DNA of 10,595 nt from Christensenella sp. (lineage in GTDB: Bacteria > Bacillota > Clostridia > Christensenellales > Maliibacteriaceae): assembly GCA_019420085.1 (NCBI GenBank), contig JAHZHV010000199.1:1-10595 (forward strand), read 5' to 3'. The translations under genes and the position numbers were made by a program. This document shows positions 1 to 5,587 of this stretch, piece by piece; the first letter of the stretch is position 1, and each line of letters starts with the position of its first letter. The notes under the pieces were generated by a model. It was given only the letters and a program-made list of their open reading frames with translations, was not told the DNA's origin and did no database searches.

Positions 1-915
1 TGCAGCATTACCGGCAGCAAACATAATCACGCTGATGACACGTTCTACATTGCTCGTCAGCGTAGATGCCGCCAAAATGGCGGTACTGTTTTGCATATAT
101 CCCATAATGACCGTAAAAAGCGACGTACCAAGCGACCAGAATGTCTCATTGAGCATGACGGGAACGCCATAGCGGATAAAGTCACGCAGCATTGCACGAC
201 CGGGATTTAGGATCAGACCCGGCCGCACGGGAAAGCTTTTATCCCTGGCAGCGTATATGGCAACAGCAATCACCTCGCATATACGGGCAATGACCGTCGC
301 AATCGCCGCGCCTTCAATCCCAAGTTTCGGTGCGCCGAGCTTTCCGAAAATCAGCACCCAGTTTAAAAAGATATTCAAAAGCGAAGAGCCGCCCAAAATC
401 CAAGCGCCCAGCGCCGCTTTCTCCATGCTGCGCTGTACCGCAATATAAATACCGCTGATCGATGCAAAAACATAGGAAATGCCAATGATACGCGCATACC
501 GGGCGCCGATGGGAACAAGCTGTTTATTGCTCGTCAAAAGATCCATCATCTGTTCCGGGAACAAGCCGATCACAATGGCGGCAAGCAGCGTACAGATGAT
601 TCCCGCATAAAAACCTGCGCCGAGAATGCGGTTGATCGCATCAAGATCCCGCTTGCCATGGTATTGCGCCACCAATACGCACGCACCGCTCTGAATTCCA
701 AACATCATGATCGTCAGCACAAAAAAAGGCGTATTGGCTACGGTCATGGCAGCAAGTTCTGTTTCTCCGATTACACCAACCATCAGCGTATCGGAAAGAC
801 CAAGCATATGAGAAATCAGATTCTGCACAATAATGGGCAGCATCAGCGCAAACGCAGTTTTATAAAATCCCTTTTCCGGGCGAAGCGCCCGTCTCCAGTT
901 AAACGTTTGTTGCAT
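1..915 (-). CDS. MATE-family multidrug/Na+ (or H+) antiporter, C-terminus outside window
   Basis: Integral membrane efflux transporter of the MATE (NorM/DinF-like) family, which exports organic cations or drugs in exchange for Na+ or H+. The reading frame is open from the start to base 1, giving 305 residues of a usual ~450, so the 3' third is missing. The visible part has repeated hydrophobic segments. The first, with ALMLPIIVQNLISHMLGLSD, resembles the first MATE helix, followed by DTLMVGVIG, SGACVLVAQYHGKRD and GIEGAAIATVIARICE, all MATE-like. The first residues after the start are polar (QQTFNWRRALRPEK), as expected for a cytoplasmic N-terminus without a signal peptide. I chose the ATG at 915 because GAGGT sits 9 nt upstream. 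An in-frame ATG at 924 touches that GAGGT directly and is less likely. The start overlaps the end of the proX-like gene by 17 nt, suggesting co-transcription and translational coupling. Substrate cannot be predicted. Confidence 0.9.
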   Translation of the reverse strand, partial: MQQTFNWRRALRPEKGFYKTAFALMLPIIVQNLISHMLGLSDTLMVGVIGETELAAMTVANTPFFVLTIMMFGIQSGACVLVAQYHGKRDLDAINRILGAGFYAGIICTLLAAIVIGLFPEQMMDLLTSNKQLVPIGARYARIIGISYVFASISGIYIAVQRSMEKAALGAWILGGSSLLNIFLNWVLIFGKLGAPKLGIEGAAIATVIARICEVIAVAIYAARDKSFPVRPGLILNPGRAMLRDFIRYGVPVMLNETFWSLGTSLFTVIMGYMQNSTAILAASTLTSNVERVISVIMFAAGNAA

Positions 916-1477
916 CTTGTTCATACCTCGCAAGCGTAACGTAACGAATCGGATGACCACAGTGCGATACAAAGCGCTCCAGCACATCGTCTGTGCGCAG
1001 TTTCAGCGTCGCCGTGTTGCGGCATGGATGAAAGCAAAGCCACTGCTGCTGTAAAAGTTCTTCATCCACGAGAAGCTGGACGGATTGGTCCGGATCAAAC
1101 AACAATCCGAAAATACTGGCAGACCCGGGCTGACAGCCAATATGCGACTGCATCTGCTGTCCATCCGCAAAAGACAGACGCGCACTTTGAATCTGCGCGG
1201 TGATATCACGCGTGTAAAAAGGCTTGTCCGGTGGCATCACAAGCAGATAAAACGCTGTCTTTTGCCTGTTGCACAAAAAAAGATTTTTACATACGGGCGC
1301 CTGCAGCAAATCCTCTATTTTCTGACACTGTGCAATGGTTCCCACCGGCTCATGCTCCACCCCGACATAAGAAATTGCAAGTGCATCCAATGCATCATAT
1401 ACGGCATTCTGCGTCGCGTCCTGCGTCTGCGGCCGTGTGGAGAATACAACACCATTCAACCCAAAATCATCCATCAT
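899..1477 (-). CDS. proX: ProX/YbaK-type aminoacyl-tRNA deacylase (prolyl-tRNA editing protein)
   Basis: Free-standing trans-editing deacylase of the YbaK/ProRS-associated domain family. Members hydrolyse mischarged tRNA; the ProXp-ala group removes Ala from tRNA-Pro in the cytoplasm. In the 192-residue product, CKNLFL with the conserved Lys at ~64 is followed by the FYLLVMP strand, GCQPGSAS (residues ~114-121, the G-x-x-P loop), VDEELL and FHPCRNTATLKL (~149-160), then GHPIRYV near the end. This order is that of PrdX/ProX proteins, usually about 160-170 residues, so the N-terminus is slightly long. The start ATG at 1477 has GAGAGG 7 nt upstream; an ATG at 1474 is also possible. An in-frame ATG at 1528 lies inside the terminator hairpin and is unlikely. 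The 3' end overlaps the MATE gene. Exact substrate (Ala- or Cys-tRNA-Pro, or another) is inferred from family only. Confidence 0.85.
   Translation of the reverse strand: MMDDFGLNGVVFSTRPQTQDATQNAVYDALDALAISYVGVEHEPVGTIAQCQKIEDLLQAPVCKNLFLCNRQKTAFYLLVMPPDKPFYTRDITAQIQSARLSFADGQQMQSHIGCQPGSASIFGLLFDPDQSVQLLVDEELLQQQWLCFHPCRNTATLKLRTDDVLERFVSHCGHPIRYVTLARYEQDATNV
925..929 (-). promoter_or_regulatory. Ribosome binding site deciding the MATE start
   Basis: GAGGT on the minus strand, inside the 3' end of the upstream deacylase gene. Nine nucleotides separate it from the ATG at 915 and none from the ATG at 924, so it favours the downstream start. Confidence 0.6.
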
Positions 1478-1484
1478 TATTTTG

Positions 1485-1490
1485 CCTCTC
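1485..1490 (-). promoter_or_regulatory. Ribosome binding site deciding the proX start
   Basis: GAGAGG on the minus strand, 7 nt before the ATG at 1477. It supports this start over the in-frame ATG at 1528. Confidence 0.6.
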
Positions 1491-1518
1491 TGGTTACAAT
1501 CCATGTTATCATTACAGG

Positions 1519-1563
1519 AAAAAAGCATCCTCGCTGTGCTCGTTTGTGCAGCAGCAAAGATGC
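1519..1563 (-). terminator. Rho-independent terminator of the nadK-argR-recN unit
   Basis: On the minus strand, GCATCTTTGCTG (1563-1552) pairs with CAGCGAGGATGC (1536-1525) in a 12-bp stem containing two G-U pairs. A 15-nt loop can add a short inner TGC/GCA stem. The hairpin is followed at once by six T residues (1524-1519). It begins 20 nt after the recN stop, the expected position for an operon end. The downstream proX gene starts only 42 nt beyond the T-tract. Confidence 0.88.
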
Positions 1564-1582
1564 AGATCTCTTTTTCATCATG

Positions 1583-3295
1583 CTACAATGTTTGCCGTTC
1601 CTGACGTGCCTGTTCCAGCATGCTGCTCGCATGACGAAGATACGCTTCCTGTCCCTGCTTACCGCCAAGCATACGCGCAATTTCCTGCTGTCTGCCTTTT
1701 TCATCCAGCGCCTGTACACATGTGGTCGTACGCGTGCCGTCACTGGTTTTTCCAACATTCCAATGCCCGTCCGCAAGCGCCGCAACCGGCGCAAGATGCG
1801 TGACGCACAGAACCTGCTTTTTTCTGGCAATTGCAGCCATCTTTCGTCCAATAACCCATGCTGTCGTTCCGCCGATACCACTGTCGATTTCATCAAATAC
1901 CATACTGGAAGCATCAGTATCGCTTGTGCAGACTGTTTTAAACGCAAGCATCAGACGCGACAATTCACCACCGGATACCGTCTTTGCAAGCGGTTTCAGC
2001 GGCATGCCCGGATTGGGCGAAATGAGAAAATCAACGCAGTCTAATCCGTCTGCCGTCATATGATCGGCACATTCCTCTTGGGAAGCAATCGGCGCAAGAC
2101 GGATGCAAAGCTGTGTTTTTTCCATACCAAGCTCCTGCAGCTGTGCCAGAATACGCGTCTGCAACCGTTCTGCCGCTTCATGCCGCTTTGCAGAACATGC
2201 GCGCGCAACATCGTAATACTGCAACACCGTCTCCTGTATCTGCTTTTGAAGCTGAAGCGCCTCCTGTTCACCGCTTTCCAGCACCGCAATGCGCTCTGCC
2301 GCTTCCCTGGCAAATGCCAGAATCTGCGCAATATCCGCACCGTATTTTCGCTTGAGCGAAAAAATAAGTTCCAACCGCGCTTCAATTTGCGCAAGAGACT
2401 GCTCGTCATACTCTACATCTAACGATGCATCCCGCAGACTGCGCCCCACATCCTCCAATCGATACAGAATATCGGAAAGTTCCGTCTGCAATGCCGCATA
2501 AGCAGCATCATAGCGGCTGATTTCAGACAGCGCATCCACTGCCGCAGACACCGCATCCGTTGCACAGGATTCCCCTGCACTGACACGTTCATAGGCAAGG
2601 TTTAAATTCTGTGCAATTTGTTCCGCCGCCACAAGGCGCTCGCGTCTGGATGTCAGTTCTTCTTCCTCGTCTTCTTTCAGCGCCGCAGCATCAATCTCCT
2701 CAAATTGAAACCGAAGCATATCAAGCTGGCGCTCACGCTCACGCGGATCAATCAGCTGCTGCTTTAAGCAGTTGCGCATCTGATTGACTTGTTCATATAA
2801 CTTTCGCAGTGTACTGCAATCCTGTGCGATTTCACCTGTCTGATCGCTTGCATCCAAAAAGCGCAAATGCGATGAAGGATTCAGCAGCGACTGATGCGCG
2901 TGCTGTCCATAAATATCAACAAGATGCGGCGCCATACGCTGTACCACGGCAGCAGAAACAAGGACCCCATTGACACGGCAGACAGACCGTCCATTTGCAT
3001 TGATCTGCCGCGACAGCGTAATCTGCTCCTCATCTGCCTCAATCTGCTCCTGCTGCAGAATCTCATGCACTGCCGGATTGCGTGCGATATCAAACGTCGC
3101 CTCCACTATACCATGCGCCGCATCATTGCCAATCAAATCCCGTTCATTTTTTCCGCCAAGCGCAAGCTTCAAAGAATCCACGATAATGGATTTCCCGGCG
3201 CCCGTTTCGCCTGTCAGCACATTAAAACCCGCACAAAAATCCATTTCCAGCGTGTTAATCAACGCAAGATTCTTCACAGACAGATGCAGCAGCAC
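1583..3295 (-). CDS. recN: DNA repair protein RecN (SMC-like ATPase)
   Basis: Cytoplasmic SMC-like ATPase recruited to DNA double-strand breaks, where it helps hold ends together for RecA-dependent recombination. The 570-residue length is normal. Walker A GETGAGKS is at 29-36, and the long middle part (about 150-390) is rich in charged, coiled-coil-like sequence. The ABC signature VSGGELSR is at about 440-447, Walker B MVFDEIDSG has its Asp-Glu at 468-469, and the H-loop His is at 500. EIARMLGG near the C-terminus is typical. The start is GTG at 3295: an in-frame stop lies two codons upstream, and the N-terminus MLLHLSVKNLALI aligns with the usual RecN start. The upstream G-run (GGGGG, 11 nt away) is a weak ribosome site. 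The gene lies 25 nt after argR and ends at a strong terminator. The H-loop reads THLAPVAA, not the usual THLPQVAA. Confidence 0.97.
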   Translation of the reverse strand: MLLHLSVKNLALINTLEMDFCAGFNVLTGETGAGKSIIVDSLKLALGGKNERDLIGNDAAHGIVEATFDIARNPAVHEILQQEQIEADEEQITLSRQINANGRSVCRVNGVLVSAAVVQRMAPHLVDIYGQHAHQSLLNPSSHLRFLDASDQTGEIAQDCSTLRKLYEQVNQMRNCLKQQLIDPRERERQLDMLRFQFEEIDAAALKEDEEEELTSRRERLVAAEQIAQNLNLAYERVSAGESCATDAVSAAVDALSEISRYDAAYAALQTELSDILYRLEDVGRSLRDASLDVEYDEQSLAQIEARLELIFSLKRKYGADIAQILAFAREAAERIAVLESGEQEALQLQKQIQETVLQYYDVARACSAKRHEAAERLQTRILAQLQELGMEKTQLCIRLAPIASQEECADHMTADGLDCVDFLISPNPGMPLKPLAKTVSGGELSRLMLAFKTVCTSDTDASSMVFDEIDSGIGGTTAWVIGRKMAAIARKKQVLCVTHLAPVAALADGHWNVGKTSDGTRTTTCVQALDEKGRQQEIARMLGGKQGQEAYLRHASSMLEQARQERQTL

Positions 3296-3320
3296 GTGTT
3301 TTTAAGCCCCCGTTTCTTTT

Positions 3321-3770
3321 TCAGCGCATCATCTGGCGGAAGCGCGCCATAACAGATGGAACATCCTCATTGGAACGTGCAACAACCAGAATCGTATCAT
3401 CACCCGCAATACTGCCGATAACCTCATCCCAGCGCAGCTTGTCAATCGCACCTGCCGCGGCAGGCGCCGTTCCATTGACGGTATGCAGCACAATCAAATT
3501 ATTTGCAGCAGTAATATTGAGCACTGACTCGGAAAACAGGCGCATCCATCGCTCTTCCATGGAGTCTTCCGCCCGCTCCATTAACGCATAGCGGTACATC
3601 CCATTCGCACCCTGCGTTTTGATCAGGCGCAATTCCTTGATGTCCCGTGAAATCGTCGCCTGTGTCGCGACAATGTTCCTGCGCTTGAGTTCTTCTGCCA
3701 GCTCCTCTTGTGTGGAGATATCGTTCTTGTTGATGATATCCAGAATCATCGTCTGTCTGGTCAGCTTCAT
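3321..3770 (-). CDS. argR: Arginine repressor ArgR/AhrC
   Basis: Hexameric arginine-responsive transcription factor that represses arginine biosynthesis and, in Bacillus, activates arginine catabolism. The 149-residue product has the usual two-part layout. An N-terminal winged helix-turn-helix (about 1-65) carries the recognition helix ATISRDIKELRL at 38-49. A C-terminal oligomerisation and arginine-binding domain (about 80-149) carries NGTAPAAAGAID at 99-110 and IAGDDTI at 121-127, where the paired Asp residues contact arginine in the family. The ATG at 3770 is preceded by AAAGGAG with 8-nt spacing. It sits 27 nt after nadK and 25 nt before recN. The argR-recN pairing is conserved in Firmicutes and alone does not show a functional link. 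Autoregulation is possible, but I found no convincing ARG box at the shared promoter. Confidence 0.97.
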   Translation of the reverse strand: MKLTRQTMILDIINKNDISTQEELAEELKRRNIVATQATISRDIKELRLIKTQGANGMYRYALMERAEDSMEERWMRLFSESVLNITAANNLIVLHTVNGTAPAAAGAIDKLRWDEVIGSIAGDDTILVVARSNEDVPSVMARFRQMMR

Positions 3771-3778
3771 GATGCTTA

Positions 3779-3785
3779 CTCCTTT
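3779..3785 (-). promoter_or_regulatory. Strong ribosome binding site of argR
   Basis: AAAGGAG on the minus strand, 8 nt before the ATG at 3770. It lies in the 27-nt nadK-argR gap and is clearly stronger than the site before recN, so argR is probably translated more efficiently than recN from the same mRNA. Confidence 0.75.
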
Positions 3786-3797
3786 GCAATCCCAGTT

Positions 3798-4658
3798 TCA
3801 AAGTGTCGTTTCAACCGGATCGGGTCCGGAAAGCTTTCTGCGTAAAACATGATAAAAACCGTCATAATCCAGACGAATCAGGCGCGCGTGCTGTGCGCTT
3901 TTACAAATTCGCACTTCACTGCCGCAGTGTACGGAAAACATTTTTTGCCCGTCAATTGTCAGCATGGCATCCTCTTCTGTTTCCAACACCCGCAACGTAA
4001 TTTGCGCATCCGGCTGCACAACAACCGATCGGCTGGAAAGAGAATGTGGACAAATCGGTGACAATACAATGCAGTCAAGCGCCGGACTTACAATCGGCCC
4101 GCCTGCGGAAAGCGAATACGCTGTAGACCCTGTCGGCGTGGAGACAATCAGACCATCTGCACGGTAAACATCCAGCAATTCTGTGTCTATCCGCGCCTTT
4201 ATACACATCATTCGGGCAATCGAATGCCGCGACAATACGACGTCATTGAGTGCGCTTCCAACCTTCTTTGCGTCAATGTAGCAATCGATCATCATGCGCT
4301 GTTCAATCCGGTATTCTCCACGAACAATCCGCATTACTGCGCTTTCCAGATCAGGAAGTTCCGCTTCGCTTAGGAACCCGAGTTTTCCCATATTAATGCC
4401 AAATATGGGAATCTGCTGTGCCACGGCGCGCCTGGCTGCACCAAGAAGCGTCCCATCACCGCCAAGGACAATGATGACATCTGCCTGACGCCAAAGCACT
4501 TCATCCGAAACACCCAACTGCTCCTGCCCAATACACGCTGCCAACGCATGGAGCATGACAATCCGCACGTTGCTTTTTTGCAATGACGCTACAATCCGCC
4601 GCACCGCACACACACGGGCGTCTGTTTCTTTATAGACATACAGTCCTACACACTGCAT
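3798..4658 (-). CDS. nadK: NAD kinase
   Basis: Cytoplasmic ATP (or polyphosphate)-NAD kinase that phosphorylates NAD+ to NADP+, the only route to NADP in most bacteria. The 286-residue product shows the family motifs in order: VLGGDGTLLGAAR with GGDG at 66-69 (active-site Asp 68), GINMGKLGFLSE (88-98 region), ALNDVVLSR around Asn138-Asp139, and the glycine/serine-rich TPTGSTAYSLSAGGP at 174-188, followed by SPICPHSLSSRSVV. Length is normal for the bacterial enzyme. I chose the ATG at 4658 because AGGGG lies 7 nt upstream; the in-frame ATG at 4664 is too close to that site. The frame stays open to 4757, but this upstream part crosses the promoter and is not family-like. It is the first gene after a strong promoter, so it likely leads the nadK-argR-recN transcript. 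Confidence 0.96.
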   Translation of the reverse strand: MQCVGLYVYKETDARVCAVRRIVASLQKSNVRIVMLHALAACIGQEQLGVSDEVLWRQADVIIVLGGDGTLLGAARRAVAQQIPIFGINMGKLGFLSEAELPDLESAVMRIVRGEYRIEQRMMIDCYIDAKKVGSALNDVVLSRHSIARMMCIKARIDTELLDVYRADGLIVSTPTGSTAYSLSAGGPIVSPALDCIVLSPICPHSLSSRSVVVQPDAQITLRVLETEEDAMLTIDGQKMFSVHCGSEVRICKSAQHARLIRLDYDGFYHVLRRKLSGPDPVETTL

Positions 4659-4695
4659 ATTCATTCCCCTGTACTTATGCGGTAGTTTCACTGAT

Positions 4696-4724
4696 AATAT
4701 ACAGCATTTTCCGAGAATTTTCAA
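4696..4724 (-). promoter_or_regulatory. Sigma-A-type promoter for nadK-argR-recN
   Basis: On the minus strand, a -35 box TTGAAA (4724-4719) and a -10 box TATATT (4701-4696) are separated by exactly 17 nt. Both boxes differ from consensus at one base. Transcription would begin near 4689, giving a short leader of about 30 nt before the nadK start. The rest of the 134-nt gap (4659-4792) is AT-rich and holds small palindromes but no gene. The promoter makes nadK-argR-recN separable from the folD-tlyA unit. Confidence 0.8.
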
Positions 4725-4768
4725 CTGTATCACAAACAATTGCAATAACATGCACACAAAAAGATAGC

Positions 4769-4780
4769 AATATGCATATT
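4769..4780. repeat. Perfect 12-bp palindrome upstream of the nadK promoter
   Basis: AATATGCATATT reads the same on both strands. It lies 44 bp upstream of the nadK -35 box and 12 bp past the tlyA stop. On the minus strand it can extend to a 6-bp stem with a TGCA loop, followed by TATCTTTTTG, so it could be a weak tlyA terminator. It could also be an operator half-site pair. The bases do not match the ArgR box consensus. Function is unknown. Confidence 0.45.
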
Positions 4781-4792
4781 ACGACAATGCAG

Positions 4793-5587
4793 TTACATTT
4801 TATGCGCCTGATGCGCCGCATGAACAACCGCTTCAACATCAATTTGTGTCTGATGATCCGCGCAGCGATCCAGCAAAAGCAAAAACTCAATATTTCCTTT
4901 GGGGCCTGTAATTGGCGAATAAGAGAGCCCGGTTACACCAAATCCCGTATTGCGCGCGAAAGCAATCACATCATCAATGACCTGCATATGCACGCCTGCA
5001 TCCCGTACAACACCATTTTTCCCGACCAGACCTTTTCCCGCTTCAAATTGCGGCTTAATCAGCATCACGGCACGCGCGTGAGGCTGCATGCATGCATAAA
5101 TAGGTGCAAGCAGCAGCTTCAATGAGATAAACGATGCATCCACACCGACAAAATCAAACGCTTCTTCAAAGTCCTCTGGTTTGATGAAACGTGCGTTTGT
5201 TCGCTCCATAACCACAACGCGCGCATCATTGCGCAGCTTCCAATCAAGCTGTCCATATCCGACATCGATCGCATAGACCTTGGCCGCATTTGCCTGCAGC
5301 ATGCAGTCCGTAAAACCACCTGTGGAAGCGCCGACATCCGCGCACACGGCGTCATCAATGCAAAGGTCAAATACTTGAAGCGCTTTTTCCAGTTTGAGTC
5401 CGCCGCGGCTGACAAACCGCAGCGGTTCCTGCACGCTGATATGCGCTGTATCATCCACCTGCATTGAAGATTTTTGCGCCGCCACACCATTGACACGCAC
5501 ACTGCCTGTTAAAATAAGCGCCTGCGCCTTTTGTCTGGTTTGAGCAACGCCCTGCTCCACCATCAGCACATCAAGTCTTTTTTTCAA
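4793..5587 (-). CDS. tlyA: TlyA-family 16S/23S rRNA (cytidine-2'-O)-methyltransferase
   Basis: S4-domain plus FtsJ/RrmJ-type SAM-dependent methyltransferase. Characterised TlyA proteins 2'-O-methylate cytidines in 16S and 23S rRNA, and some are also called hemolysin A. The 264-residue product begins with an S4-like RNA-binding domain (KRLDVLMVEQG to RVNG, residues 3-34). SRGGLKLEKAL follows at 60-70, then the SAM-binding loop DVGASTGGF at 84-92. The expected catalytic tetrad is visible as Lys65, Asp150 (VGVDASF), Lys178 (LIKPQFE) and Glu234 (GNIEFL). The start is TTG at 5587, with GGAGG 7 nt upstream; the N-terminus MKKRLDVLM then matches the family. The frame is open further upstream to 5743, but that part lies inside dxs and is not family-like. 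It overlaps the dxs stop by 4 nt (TTGA), implying coupling. Seven A residues directly follow the start codon. Confidence 0.94.
   Translation of the reverse strand: MKKRLDVLMVEQGVAQTRQKAQALILTGSVRVNGVAAQKSSMQVDDTAHISVQEPLRFVSRGGLKLEKALQVFDLCIDDAVCADVGASTGGFTDCMLQANAAKVYAIDVGYGQLDWKLRNDARVVVMERTNARFIKPEDFEEAFDFVGVDASFISLKLLLAPIYACMQPHARAVMLIKPQFEAGKGLVGKNGVVRDAGVHMQVIDDVIAFARNTGFGVTGLSYSPITGPKGNIEFLLLLDRCADHQTQIDVEAVVHAAHQAHKM

Noticed and set aside
1486..1518. Possible extended -10 (TGATAACAT) for proX
   Set aside because: No matching -35 at 16-18 nt and only a partial -10 match; too weak to annotate.
1477..1947. Minus-strand frame of 156 codons overlapping recN 3' end, terminator and proX start
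   Set aside because: Out of frame with recN and proX, crosses the terminator, Arg-rich and without domain similarity.
1085..2044. Plus-strand open frame of 319 codons opposite recN and proX
   Set aside because: It runs antisense across two well-supported genes and the terminator, and its product is Arg/His/Cys-rich with no recognisable domain.
4659..4757. Upstream in-frame extension of nadK
   Set aside because: It spans the promoter boxes and lacks NadK-like residues; the ribosome site points to 4658.
4659..4792. ArgR (ARG box) operator in front of nadK-argR-recN
   Set aside because: I looked for the TGAAT-AT-rich-ATTCA type pattern and found only short palindromes that do not match it.
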